A stretch of DNA of 64,000 nucleotides from Rotaria sp. Silwood1 (lineage: Eukaryota; Rotifera; Eurotatoria; Philodinida; Philodinidae), in assembly GCA_905250075.1 (NCBI GenBank), contig CAJNOP010000040.1:457498-521497 (forward strand), given 5' to 3'. A program made the translations under genes and the position numbers. Under the pieces are notes generated by a model. It made no database searches. It had not been told where the DNA came from and saw only the letters and a program-made list of their open reading frames with translations. This document shows positions 1-12,351 of the stretch, in pieces; positions within the stretch are counted from its first letter, which is position 1; the number at the start of each line of letters is the position of its first letter.

Positions 1-1608
1 AGTTACTTTCTTTGTTAGAGAGAGTTGTATTATTGTGAGAGTGTAAGTTGTTGTATTGTATTTGGTGTGAGTATTACAGTTGTATACTATATAACAGCAT
101 TATATTTGCTTCTCTCTCTATTATTTATCGTCAAAAGAGAACTTATTCAACTTATAAACATTATTTATCTAGCATTGAGCTTGCCAGTTATTAAAGCATC
201 TCAGGGGAGTCAAATCCAAAATCGAGTGATCCCCATGTTTTTCAATATCGGAAAATATTTGATTTTTTCGTGGGCCGTCTCTTACATAGAAAAATAAGCA
301 TTCGTGTTCTGGGTTATTTATTTTGTTATTGCTTCTCTTGTGACAATACAACAAAACAGAATTCGATGACCATTGTCAACTTGTCTCAACTACTTTTTAG
401 TTTTATTGATACGAATGAGAAATTCGATTCTAATCTAAATACTCTCTCTCAATTATTTGAGCCATTTATAGAGAAATCAAAGTTGTTGTTCCATTTAAGA
501 TTAGATTCTACAAGTAACATCAGCTTTCTATCGTATTAGATTTATATCGTTCATTTTGCATCAAATTTGACTCGAGCTACACCCAAGTTGGTTCAGCAAA
601 TTAAAATTGAAATCGTAGATGTTTGTTAGTGTTGTCCTCTTCTGAATACTCTTTATAATACATTCATCAATTCTTTGAGCAATCAAACGGAAATTATGTT
701 TCGTTTCAGAATGATGTGGATTTTTCTTCAATAACCACTAAATACTTAATTTTGATCTTATTCTGTTAACTCTCACAGTCGGTTTTAGCATTCTTTTCCG
801 AAAGTAAAGGACTTGAATACAAAATACCTCAAGTTTCAGAGAGTATGATGGTGGATATGAGTGCAGGCTTCAGTTTCATCATCACACCCACATCCACACC
901 CTTACGATACACTAGAGTATGTCAAGTTTCTTAATCATTGTTCTTATGAATTTTATTTGAATAAAAATGTTTTCTAATATGTAATGTTGTCAAAATTTTT
1001 TCATAATCAAATATATACGTATACTACTTGTATTGAAATATTCTCAATATTTTTTTGCTCGAAAATTTATCAAAGTATGTCTTTCTGCTTTTTATTCGAT
1101 AATTTAAAATTGTTCAAGAAAAACTTGACAGTCCAAAATTTAAATTATTAAACATTTCAATAATATATAATAAAATCAAATTATATTTTTAGTGATATTC
1201 TATTACTCTGTTTATGTAGAAATTATTCTTTATTAGGAATCGATATGTAAGTCTTTTGATTTAAATATTTTCTCAGTTTGTTTAACATTAGTTAGCCCTT
1301 GATTACATGATGCTTTCATAAAGATCCATATATCGACATGAGCATCACTATAAACGTAACCTCTGATTTTGAAGTAAAATCTGCAATAGAAACCTTCCTT
1401 AGTAAATGATTCTATTCATCGAATACCTAATTAGACTTCTAATAATTATAATTACGAAGAATTTTTCATCTGTGATCGTATTTTGTCGTCCAGAATAATA
1501 ATAATAAAAAAGAAAAAGAAGAAAACAGAACAACAGGAAGAAAAAGCGAAAGATCAACGACACGTTAGACGGGCACAGAAGAAAAGGAAATGAATTTTAT
1601 AAATTGTT
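1..1608. other. No recognisable gene
   Basis: AT-rich sequence with only short open stretches, none of which I recognise. The open stretch at about 361-539 (+) has acceptable amino-acid composition but no family match and no convincing splice partners. A CA/CC-rich patch lies at about 880-905. Best described as intergenic or decayed sequence, 3' of the PSMA3 gene. Confidence 0.5.
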
Positions 1609-2775
1609 CTACATTTCGTCATCATCATCATCTGCTTCTTCCAATGATGCCTAAAAATAAATAATCATAAATTTTTCTTATCAATTCCATATATTAATTA
1701 CCTTAGCAAATTTTTCAGCATCTTCAAAAATATTTGCTGGTACTCTTTCATGTTTGCCATCATTAACTAAATATTTCAATTAAAATATAATTATTAATAA
1801 TCATTGTTTCTTTTTTTTTTTTTTATTTGACTCTACTTACGTTGTCCTACCCAACTTAATTCTAATTCAAACATTCGATCTTTCACTTCATCATGTACTT
1901 GATAAATACTAGAAAAAATTCCAAATAATTTATATCAATTAATGAAAAAATATTTTATATTTACATTTTAGCTGCTTCTTTAACAGCATCTTCCAATTTC
2001 ATGTCAGATAACTAAAAAAAAAAAAAGAAAAAGCATAAAAATTTATTTGCACAGAAAAAAAGAAAAAACTAATGATTATATTTTTCATACTTTAAGTTTT
2101 TCTAATTCAGTCTTAGCCGTTTGTTGTGCTTTACCAACTGCAATGCCATAATAACCCTAAAATATTAAAATAAATCTTTGCTCTTTTCATTAAAAGATTT
2201 TTACATAAGTAACACCGGATGGTTCAACACCATATAATTGAGGACCATCACTTTCATAAGCAGCTAAGAGAATAAAACAACCAAATGGTCGAACAAAACC
2301 ATATAAAGTATAAGCATGCATATACATTGCAAGACGATCTGCCAAATACTAAATAAACGAAATCACTTTTTAATAAATAATCTTTCTATGTTTCACATAC
2401 TTTAACTGGAATTGATACTCCATAATCATATTTATATTGTTTAGCTTCATCACGTGCAACAGTTAAAAGTTGTCGAGCATCAGCAAGAAGACCGGCAACA
2501 GCCTACATACACAAAACATATGAAAAAAAATAAAATCAAAAGATTGTTTCTTGACTAACCATTCCAATATGTTTATCAACATTATGAATACGTTTATTTG
2601 AACCTGATTCATAAAGACGTGATGTTACTATTTTTTCAACAGCAAATGCAACACCATCTTTGCATCGTAATGCTACAACTGTTCCACTTGCTTCAACAGC
2701 TTTATTAGCATATTCAACTTGAAAAACACGACCGTCTGGTGAAAATTGAGATGCACTTAAATCATACTAATAATG

Positions 2776-2809
<34 letters not shown>

Positions 2810-2862
2810 TTAATGTAATATGAAAAAAATATCAAACATACACCAGATCCAATTGATGACAT
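1609..2862 (-). CDS. PSMA3: 20S proteasome subunit alpha type-3 (alpha7)
   Basis: Subunit of the outer alpha ring of the 20S proteasome, a structural and gating subunit without protease activity, in cytosol and nucleus. The spliced product is about 250 aa (human about 255). It starts MSSIGSG, a 19-nt first coding exon, and continues [20 protein letters not shown], the proteasome alpha-subunit N-terminal signature. Further matches to PSMA3 are [49 protein letters not shown] and the acidic tail [10 protein letters not shown], which is typical of this subunit. There are about eight exons split by introns of roughly 40-75 bp, one with a 30-nt A run (2776-2805, + strand). KPTN lies divergently 726 bp away. 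Recognition of the family is very secure; internal exon edges are by eye. Confidence 0.96.
2776..2805. repeat. Homopolymer (A)30 inside a PSMA3 intron
   Basis: Thirty consecutive A on the + strand (T on the coding strand) in the first intron of PSMA3, followed by a short T run. The length is likely to be unstable or mis-sequenced. Confidence 0.9.
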
Positions 2863-3588
2863 TGTTTTGTATTATTATGAATTGACAAAAGTTGTTTCTG
2901 AATCTGAAAATGAAATTCTTTTGAAAAAAGACAATGGCAGAAAAAAAAAACATAAATGCACAACTTATCATATAAATATGTCGATAGGACATAAAAAAAT
3001 TTGATTCGTTCGTTTGACTTTTACCCACCATATTCCATTGTTTCTTTCCATCAAACGGATGGATTTGTCGCTTTTCTTTATTCTTTTTTTTTAAAATGCT
3101 TAATCATCAAATTTAGAATTTAGATATTAATTGAAACTAAATTATGAAGTAAGTTAAGAAAAAACAAGAATGATCATCTATTTAAACGTTTTCATCAATG
3201 GTGGATTTAGAATTTCTGTAGATGAGAGCGACCATTGTCATGAAACGTGATTTCAAGTTAAGTTATGAGTCGTATTAGCTCATTTTTGACTCTAATTCAT
3301 TTAAGTTAATATTTTTACCAGATTATTAAATTTCACACGGAATAGAAATGTTACAGTCCTATACGTAAAAAGTCTTATTTTGTATATGAAATCTATTACA
3401 AATCTTCCTGTTTCGAAGAGATGAATTGAAGTTGTTTGCATAAGATGTTAGATGTGAGAACAGCAAAAGGCTAATACTTACATCCACACTTTTATTAACA
3501 TATCTTATGGATTGTTGCTTCATTCTATTATTATCTAATTCAAAAAACTTTTAAAGTCTTTATTTCATTTATCTATTCTTTGTAGATA
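2863..3588. promoter_or_regulatory. Divergent intergenic region between PSMA3 and KPTN
   Basis: 726 bp between two start codons on opposite strands, so both promoters should lie here. No TATA box or other core motif stands out. Acceptor-like signals flank both starts: a pyrimidine-rich tract ending in TTTCAG about 40 nt before the PSMA3 ATG (- strand), and TTTGTAG three bases before the KPTN ATG (+ strand). Either gene could receive a spliced leader or have a non-coding first exon. Confidence 0.5.
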
Positions 3589-6029
3589 ATGTTTTCATTA
3601 AAGGAAATATTTTTTCAACCTCTTAAATGTCAACCTAATATAAATACTTTACATGTACATCGAAATCTAACAACTGGAAATCAACAAATATTTCTTATTG
3701 GTCTCGATGGTCTTGGTGTAGTTGTTGAATATATTCAAGCAACAAATGAATGTAAAGCATATACAATATCTTTACAAGATTCTCAATGTAAAACATTTAT
3801 ATAAAACAAATTATTCAATGTTTTATTTGTTTTTTGTTTTCTATTAGCTGACTGTCGAATACTAAGTATGGAAATATTACCTATATCAAAATATAATACT
3901 TCTCCAGCAATTGTTTATGGTTTTGCTAAAACAAATGGTATTTCGGTTTGTATTTTGTTTATTTATTTTATTTTATTTGTAATTTTTTGTTTTAAATTAG
4001 AACAGTGATGATTGTGCAAGTTATTATTTTGATCGTGTTCAAGTTGTTGATAATAATATAAGTAATAGAATTTATTAATTTTATTTTATAGTATTTTTTA
4101 TTTTGAAATATTTATAGAATCGTCAATACCAAGTCGTGCATTAACGTTTGCTGCAAAATTTATGAAAACAATCATGTATGAATATAAATAATTTAACTAA
4201 AGCGAATATCGAATTTTTAGTGTAAAAAATATCATAAATAATGAAAATGAAGTTATTCTTGTAGTGGCTGGAGCTGAAAAATTATCATTTTTTAGCGAGG
4301 TAAGAAAATGTTTAATTCAGATTTTTTTTTAAATAGTGAAAATAAAAAGAATAACATAAAAATCATTTCTTTGAAATTTATAAGTAAGATATTGGTTTAA
4401 AAAAAAAGATTTAGAAAGAAAAATTTTCATTCATATAGTTATGATCTTTCGATGAAGTAAGGTTGATTTAGTTTCAGATAATAATTTCAGCTTGAAAGTT
4501 GAAGATTCAGATTCTCAGCGACTCTATGCTCATAGGGTAAATATCAAGTAAAACGTTCATAATTCAACAAGCGAAGACTGGAAAATCAAACCAATACAAA
4601 CTTTTTTTCTACTCATCATAAATGATTGAATGGCAATAGTCTAAAGCAAAAAGCTATTGTACACTCGGAAAGATTCTCATAAATATACGTAATGATTAGA
4701 AATGTGCGAGATCAAGTTTTTTTTTGGTCCCAGTAACTTCTTTTCTAGTGGATCCAGTTATGGCCTTGATAACATCTAATCTGAACCTGATCCAGAGAAC
4801 AACAGTTTCTGAATTTATTCGTATCACCTCTAAAGCAAAATCTTTAATATATTTATCTAGCCGATAACTAGCACTTTTTAAATCATCTCTCTGGAATTAT
4901 GTTCTGATTAATATAATTTATAAGATAATTCGCTTAAAACCATACAATATTTAGGTATTTTTCTATTCAAGAACTTTATTTCATTCATATAAGATTATTT
5001 CATTTGAATTATGTTAAGTTGTTTTTTTTTTTTTGTTCTTTGGAAATCTAAACATATATTTTTGTCATCTAGAAAAATGAACGATTACTACAAGATATAA
5101 CAAAACTAATTGATCTTTATCTTCCAGAATTAAAATATACTTCTGGCAGGTAATAGAATTTCATTGATTTTATTTAAAGCACAAAAGAAATTCAAACTGA
5201 TTTTTTTATTTTCTTTAGTGTATGTGCCATGGATCTATTGTTAATATCTGATCCAAAGACAAATCAATTAAAACAACGATTAATTGTTTGTGGTCATTCA
5301 AATGGTTTACTTGAGTTGTATATAACATATATACAAGCAGATGGAACTATAAAAACAACACAGAAAACACTTGAATATGATAGTTTTATTAGTACTGTTA
5401 AATTCTTCTATCATAATCACAAGCCACTTGAAAGTAAAGATTAAATGAAGGATTCTAATATTGAAATTAAATTTTTTTTTCTAGAAGAACACCCTCATTT
5501 ACTTGTTACTAGTGCTCTTGAACCAGCAGTTATTTATCGGTAATAGATATCTGTGGGAAATTTATTTTTTTTCTTTTCAAAAAAATGCTTCTTTTTTGAT
5601 AGTAGAAATGTTTCTGTAAATGGTTTGATTGATCCTATTGTACTTTCTGGAACCGATTCTCAAGATTGTATCACATCAAGTTGTATCTGTGATATTGATC
5701 TTGATGGAAAAAATGAGATTTTATTAGGTACATTTGGTAAAGCATGTTTTATTTGTCGAGTACCAATAGAGAACTATAAATTAAATACGATTGATGGTTT
5801 ATCATTTATTGCTGAAACATTTCCTGTTTGTCGTGTATTATCATTAGCAGCATCAGTATATGGTGTATTAGCATTTGATTTAACGAATGATGGTCTTGAT
5901 GAAATCATTATTGCAACAACAAAAGGTTTACATATTTATCAATTAGAATTAAATGAAGTTGTTAAATTAATAGAAAATCGTTTAGAAAAGAAAAATAATG
6001 AAAATGAGAGTTTATCAGGTGGTCATTAA
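3589..6029 (+). CDS. KPTN: Kaptin, KICSTOR complex subunit
   Basis: Kaptin is a beta-propeller/FG-GAP-like subunit of KICSTOR, which holds GATOR1 at the lysosome and restrains mTORC1 when nutrients are low; it was first described as actin-associated. Exons joined in frame give about 430 aa (human 436). Diagnostic stretches are LYLPELKYTSGSVCAMD (human LFPELTNLTSSVLWLD), LLVTSALEPAVIYR followed by NGLIDPIVLSGTDS, and the calcium-loop-like repeats CDIDLDGKNEILLGTFG and DLTNDGLDEIIIATTKG near the C-terminus. There are about eight exons; one intron (about 4300-5072) is near 770 bp while the others are 50-110 bp. An in-frame TAG lies 6 nt upstream of the chosen ATG. SMU1 starts 56 bp after the stop on the same strand, so the pair may be co-transcribed. 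Confidence 0.9.
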
Positions 6030-6085
6030 TTTTAATTTTTACTTTTTGTTGTTCTAGATAATATTTTTTTTTTCAGCAGTAAATA
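6030..6085 (+). promoter_or_regulatory. Intercistronic gap with candidate trans-splice acceptor before SMU1
   Basis: Only 56 bp separate the KPTN stop from the SMU1 start. The gap is almost all pyrimidine-rich and carries two acceptor-like sites: GTTGTTCTAG and then a T run ending in TTTCAG at about 6071-6076, nine bases before the ATG. This is the arrangement expected of an internal operon gene that receives a spliced leader. No AATAAA is visible in the gap. Confidence 0.5.
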
Positions 6086-8837
6086 ATGTCACTCGAAATC
6101 GAATCAGCTGAGTAAGTTTTCAAATTAAGATTTGAAAAACATAAGTATCAAAATGATGACTTCAGTATGTCGAACCTGTTCTACGGACATCAATTCAAAT
6201 TTATATTTAAACCTGACACATTCGAACATCTATATTTCAATATATTAATATTAAATAAATATCGAAAACGTATATAATACAACCTTTGCATGGTACACAT
6301 TCTTCGGACTTTTCAAAATTGTTCACTGTGAGGAAGTTAGGACTTGTCTAAAAGCAAAGCTTTTTTTTTACAAGGAACAGATGCGTTTGTTAGTTAGTGC
6401 TGTCATTCATACTAATAATCTCTAGTGTAACACTCAAACATTAAAATGCAATTATTTTTAGTATAAATCAATTGAACATATTGATTTAAGATGTATATTT
6501 GCGTAGGGATGCAACGATGTCATCCTAAGTTCCTCATGCATTCCCTTGCTTTAGTATGATTAGCATTCCTGATTGACAGAGCATTCTTACACAAGTGAAC
6601 AGTGCTCAGTAAGCCGGTCTCATAGATAAATAGTACGCTACATTATGCCAAGTTATATCTTCATGTTGTCCGTGAAACAATATCGACTTACGATAGTTAT
6701 TAATTTTTTGTTCGAATAACAGGTTTAATATTTGATATCGATATTTCTTTAGTGTTATTCGTCTTATACAACAATATCTTAAAGAAAATAATCTCTTACG
6801 TACTTTAGCTCAATTACAAGTATGAAAAAAATTTCAGTTAAAAAAAAAGTAAAATTTAATTATGATTTTGTTTAGGAAGAAAGTGGTATATCATTAAATA
6901 CAGTTGATTCTATTGAAAGTTTTAGTAGTGAAATAAATAATGGTCATTGGGATACTGTTTTACAAACAATTCAATCACTTAAATTACCTGATAATAAACT
7001 CATTGATCTTTATGAACAAGTAAAAATTAAAAAAACAAAATAATAAAAATTTCGAGAACTTTTTTTTCTTCATTTAGATTGTTATTGAATTAATTGAATT
7101 ACGTGAATTAGGAGCAGCACGTACATTATTACGTCAAACAGATCCAATGATAATGCTTAAACAACAACAACCAGATCGTTATGTACATTTAGAAGATTTA
7201 CTTACACGATCTTATTTTGATCCAAGAGAAGTAGGATATTTGTTTGAGAAAATAATATTTATTAAGTAATTAATCTATTCATTAGGCATATGCTGAAGGA
7301 CAGAATAAAGAAAAACGTCGTCAAGCTATTGCTACTGCACTTTCAGGTGAAGTTAGTGTTGTACCTGCTTCACGTTTACTTGCTCTTTTGGGTCAAGCAT
7401 TGAAATGGCAACAACATCAAGGACTTTTACCACCTGGTATATTTAAATTTTAATGTTTGAAAAAATTTATTCGATTTTTCTTTTAGGTACTTCAATTGAT
7501 TTATTTCGTGGCAAAGCTCAAGTACGTGAACAAGAAGAAGAAAAATATCCAAGTCAATTAAGTCGTGTGATGAAAGTTCGTTTTGCTTTGTGTTCTTTAT
7601 CATATAGACATATTTTTCTCTTTCGTTATAGTTTGCTGCTAAAGCTCATGTTGAATGTGCACGTTTTTCACCTGATGGTCAATACCTTGTAACTGGTTCA
7701 TTCGATGGTATAATTGAAGTATGGAATTTTACAACAGGAAAAATTCGTAAAGATCTTAAATATCAAGCTCAAGAACAATTTATGGTTATGGATGGTGCTG
7801 TTTTAGCATTATGTTTTAGTCGAGATTCAGAAATGTTAGCATCAGGTAGTCAAGATGGACAAATTAAAGTAAGTATTGTTTATTTTTTGTTTTTGAAATA
7901 AATTGAAATAAAAAAAAGAAAAACAACAATAATTAACATAGATTTGGAAAGTATTAACTGGTCAATGTTTACGAAAATTTGATAAAGCACATTTAAAAGG
8001 TGTAACAAGTTTGGCATTTTCAAAAGATAGTACACAATTATTAAGTGCATCGTTTGATCATTTTATTCGGTAAAAGATTTCTTTTGTTGAATTTATCAAT
8101 ATTTTAAATTTACGAATTATTTCTAGAATACATGGATTAAAATCTGGTAAAGTTATAAAAGAATTTCGTGGACATGTTTCATTTGTAAATAATGCAATAT
8201 TTACAGCAGATAGTCATCATGTTTTGAGGTTTGTTGAATAATGATTTAATTTTAGATAATAATTAATCATTTTTCTTAATTATTAGTGCAAGTTCAGATG
8301 GTTCAGTTAAATTTTGGAGTATAAAAACATCTGAATGTACAGCAACATTTAAATCATTTGGAAGTACAGATATAACGGTTAATAGTGTTCATTTATTAGC
8401 AAAAAATCCTGAACAATTTGTTGTATGTAATAGAAGTAATACTGTTGTTATTATGAATATGCAAGGACAAGTATGTATGAATTATATCAATTCAATTTGT
8501 TTTTATTATTGTTTACAATAGATTGTGAGAAGTTTTACAAATGGTAAAAAAGAAAATGGTGATTTTATTTGTTGTTGTGTATCACCACGTGGTGAATGGA
8601 TTTATTGTTGTGGTGAAGATATGATGCTTTATTGTTTTAGTGTACAAACTGGTAAACTTGAAAAAGTTTTATCAGTAAGTATTGAAATTATTGTTGATTG
8701 AAATAGTTTTCAATTTTTGTTTTACTTTTGTAATCTAGATTCATGAAAAAGATGTGATTGGAATTACTCATCATCCACATCAAAATTTAATCGCAACATT
8801 TTCAGAAGATGGAACATTGAAATTATGGAAATCTTAG
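6086..8837 (+). CDS. SMU1: SMU1 WD40 spliceosomal protein
   Basis: SMU1 pairs with RED (IK) in the spliceosomal B complex, where it helps activation and splicing of short introns. The joined exons give about 510 aa (human 513) with very high identity: [18 protein letters not shown] (LisH), [14 protein letters not shown] and [14 protein letters not shown] (CTLH), [37 protein letters not shown], then seven WD repeats including [40 protein letters not shown] and a last repeat ending [12 protein letters not shown]. The first intron follows only 26 nt of coding sequence and is 641 bp (6112-6752); the rest are about 45-75 bp. A role in short-intron splicing suits a genome with such short introns. 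It lies 56 bp behind KPTN. Confidence 0.97.
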
Positions 8838-10239
8838 CTTTTGTGTTTTTCTTGTTTGTATGGTGTTAATATCTTTTTTTTTTTGTATAAAAAAATTAGA
8901 ATAAATAAGAGCTGAGAAGGAAATGATCATTATTCGTATGTATAAAATACAAAAAAAAATAATAAGAATTATTTCAGGACATAAACGCATGCGAAATCAT
9001 TTTCAAGCAAAAACATTCTAAGATCTAGTAATAAAGTCGTTATAATAATTTGATTACAATGTGACAAACACAGTTATATTCATACATAAAAGTTAGCATT
9101 GAGATCGATTACGAGAAAGAAATCGTTTATCTATATATGAAGTACATATGCAAACCTGAATCTTGAGTTACATTGCTTTATTAAAGCATGAAAAATAACA
9201 AATTCATATAATCAATTTAATAAATATTTGATAAGATAATCAGCAATAAAATTGTCTTCAGGTATTTTTATGTGGTAGAAAAAATGGCTCACATCAATAT
9301 CCATATCCTACGCCACGCCTTCAATCTCGGGTCGGTGTGACTTTTCCAATCAATCACTGCAAAATATTAGATATTCAAGAGAAATCATTAATCGTATTGA
9401 ATCATAACTATCTTCATTTATTATAGCCAATGCAATAATAAATTCATCTAACACTATATCTAGTCAGATAAGAATAGTAATAAATGTCAGAAATTGCTTC
9501 ATTGCATTCACACGTTGAAATATTATGATCTCGATTAGAAGTACATTATAACATAATATTGAAGAATCACTATCAAGGAGATACGAAAGATGACTAGAAA
9601 AATGAAAAAAAATCATGAAATGAGCTTCGCCAATGGCGGCAAGTATATGGTCAACTGGACAGATGAAATCACAACAGTATAAAGTAACTAGGTTTATTCC
9701 AATGATAATTACTAAGAGACACAATATTCAAAAGCTAGTTTCTACCATTTCATGCGCCAATATCACTTGTGGTTGCATTCTTCTTACTTCACAAATGAAC
9801 AGTTGATGGAACAACGCAAAGATAATAAGATTCACGGAAAAATATTTCGGCTAACGAGGAAAGTCCCCCAAGTGATAAATGATTTTTTTGTAGAAACATA
9901 CATGATTATATGCAGTTCATTACCCTGATTCCGAATACAAGGGTCTGAGCGACCCTTAGGCCTTTCTAGATTCCGTGTTATTACTCTGGACCCATTTCTG
10001 ATCAGAATATTTCTCATCAATTTCGATCTCGATGAAGCAAGAAGTGAAGTATTCGAATAAAACAAAAGTAAAAAATCACTCAAATGACAACAGAAATAAA
10101 AAAACAAATAGAAGCGTCTGAAAAAAAATCCTAACATACTATATAAATTCAAGATATTTTCTTATTCTTTTTTCATTAATGAAAGATCACATATACCATG
10201 AACAAAAAGCGCAACCAATAGTAATAACAATAATTGCTG
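8838..10239. other. No recognisable gene
   Basis: SMU1 3' end (an AATAAA-like motif is near 8901) followed by AT-rich sequence. Open stretches on the minus strand at 9464-9724 and 9832-10152 have no family resemblance and no start or splice context. I see no RNA gene here. Confidence 0.5.
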
Positions 10240-12048
10240 CTACACCATCGGAACACACAAGCATAAGACCACAGCGATCTTCTTATGCTTGTATGGTTCA
10301 GAACTATCTACTTGTCTGACTCGATAGCAACATCGATGCAAATAACAACAACTACCGCAAACATATCACTTTAAAATTAAAAGAAGTAGTCAACAAGGTT
10401 AATACATTCATGGATGTCGAAGAATGTATTAATTTTATCAGTGATCTCAAACAAGACAAAATGTTTATGATCACTTTCGATGCATTGCGACAAACCACAG
10501 TTCCCATCATACATGACATGTCTCAAGTTACTTCAATTTATGTCTTTTATGGAAAACAAGCTCGGCATGAACAGTGGGCCAAATATATGCCAAAAATAAA
10601 AGGAGTCTTTACAAATATTGCTCGTATCTGTTGAACTCTTCAATGAACAGCAAAAGAATATGACCAAAAACATGATTTCGATCAGTTTTGTCACAACCAG
10701 CAGTGCAATTACCAAACAAAATCTCGATCAATTGGGTTCATTCTTCATGTATACACAAATAATGAAAGAAATTTTATTAACCATTGATTTTCACCAAAAA
10801 CACATCAATGACTTCACCAGTTATTGTCGTGAATTAGTCGTCACGAATCCCAAAGAACTGGAAAATGTGAAGAAACTCAAACAAGAATACTGTAACCATC
10901 TTTCGATTTGGTAGTATACAAATCAATGTCTTCTTTATTCAATGCTGAATCGATCATTACGAATGATGGAGATCTATCTTATCATCACACTCTAAAAAAT
11001 GCCATGTGTCTTACAAGACAGTCCAAGTGTCTATTTTACATTAATTTTGCTTGAGCGTCTAAAATCGGTCATCCGTTGACACGTGACGTGTCTTCTTGAG
11101 ACAGATAATGCGTCTTTTTGTTAGACATATAGTGTGTCTTCGTAAGACGCGCCACGTGTCAACGGATGACCGATTTTAGACGCTCAAGCAAAATTAATGC
11201 AAAATAGACACACGACCTGTCTTATCTAAGTGTCTTAATTTTTTAGAGTGCAGCATGAGATTTTTTATTCGCGATCGCCATAATCACAGCACTAAGCTTC
11301 ATGCTCAACAGTTTACTGAACAAACAAGTTCAAGTCTATTCACTGTTTATTGTGATCAAAGACTGTCCAGGGCCGACTTTGATCAATTGAATAAAAGTCA
11401 AGGTGGACTTTTATCATTTAATAATTTTTTATCGACTAGTATGCATGGTCAAGTATTCCTCAACTTTGTTCGTGAAATTATGGAATCGTCCAATCTTGTT
11501 AGTATTTTATTCGTCATGCAAATTGATCTATCGATTGAGTCAACATCATTAGCCTATGTCCATAATGTCAGTTATTTCGAAGGAGAAGAAGAAATTCTCT
11601 TCTCCATGCATTCCACTTTTCGTATTGGACCAATGCAATAAATTGATGGAAATAATCGTCTTTGACAAGTTAATTTAACATTGACCAGTGATAATGACCC
11701 AGAATTACAAGCACTCAGTGGATAGATACGCAAAGAGACCTATCCTCAGCTTGAAGGATGGGATGGTTTTGATATGTTACTAATTAAACTTGGGCAATAC
11801 GACAAAGCTCAAGAAGTATATGATATCTTACTTGCACAAGCAACGTTTCCTACTACAAGCAGTCCATTGAAATTGACGAAAAGACTCTCTCACCAACCAG
11901 TTCCGATTTCGCTGCATCTTACACCAGTATTGTTACAGTATATAACAAGATAGGTGACTATTCAAATGAACGTGCACTGAGTACTTTACAACGTTCAGTA
12001 CTTGAAAATCATCCTAGTTTTCTCGAATATATAGAAACGAAATTGTAG
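10240..12048 (+). pseudogene. Broken mono-ADP-ribosyltransferase with TPR tail, bdelloid type
   Basis: Pieces in shifting frames align in the order usual for bdelloid ADP-ribosyltransferase genes. First comes an N-terminal domain (10.29-10.63 kb; QNYLLV, LKLKEVVNKVNTFMDVEECI, IPIIHDM-type and HEQWAKY motifs). Then the helical lead-in of the ART fold (10.65-10.98 kb; KLKQEYCNHLSIW), then the catalytic domain (11.25-11.64 kb) with the S-T-S motif in FNNFLSTSMHGQVF and an EEE (E-x-E) motif in FEGEEEILFSMHS, then a TPR-like tail (11.7-12.05 kb; LGQYDKAQEVYDILLAQATF). A functional family member would transfer ADP-ribose from NAD to arginine of target proteins. Breaks: a stop where a Trp is expected near 10311, a frameshift near 10630, a TAG at a Trp position near 10912, a 263-bp MITE at 10988-11250, stops after the catalytic domain (11639, about 11664, about 11723) and a frameshift near 11850. 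Not expressed as an intact enzyme. Confidence 0.85.
10988..11250. mobile_element. 263-bp MITE inserted in the ADP-ribosyltransferase exon
   Basis: Begins CACTCTAAAAAAT and ends with its exact reverse complement ATTTTTTAGAGTG. A second, near-perfect inner inverted repeat (about 11041-11090 against 11151-11201, including GCTTGAGCGTCTAAAATCGG) makes most of the element one hairpin. There is no coding capacity, so it would need a transposase from elsewhere. The dinucleotide CA sits on both flanks (10986-10987 and 11251-11252), a possible 2-bp target duplication. Removing the element plus one CA (265 bp) leaves the host reading frame open across the junction, good evidence for the exact borders. 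Confidence 0.9.
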
Positions 12049-12162
12049 CTGCTATCAAAGTAATTATAGATTCAGTTAAATTTGACATAGCGTGTATGTG
12101 TTTATATCAATTTTGAATGATACTTACAATATTTTGCTTACCATTGTACAAATTTCAAGTAT

Positions 12163-12185
12163 TATATATATATATATATATATAT
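12163..12185. repeat. (TA)n microsatellite
   Basis: About eleven TA units in the gap between the two converging genes, the broken ADP-ribosyltransferase and glycogen phosphorylase. Confidence 0.9.
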
Positions 12186-12351
12186 GTTGAAAATAATTCA
12201 TTCTAGAATATCATCTGTCATGAAAAAAAGAGATGTTTATCTGTTTTTAGTTCGCTTTCCCTTAGAGCAGCTTTTTCTTATGGTGGTTACTTTCAATTTT
12301 TTCAATAGAGACATCTTTTAATATTGACGATGGTCCTTCAAATACATTAGA

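Noticed and set aside
1-540. Possible coding exons near the left edge
   Set aside because: Open stretches have acceptable composition but no recognisable family and no consistent splice joints.
9464-10152. Two minus-strand frames of 86 and 106 aa
   Set aside because: Odd composition, no family, no splice context; probably chance frames in AT-rich DNA.
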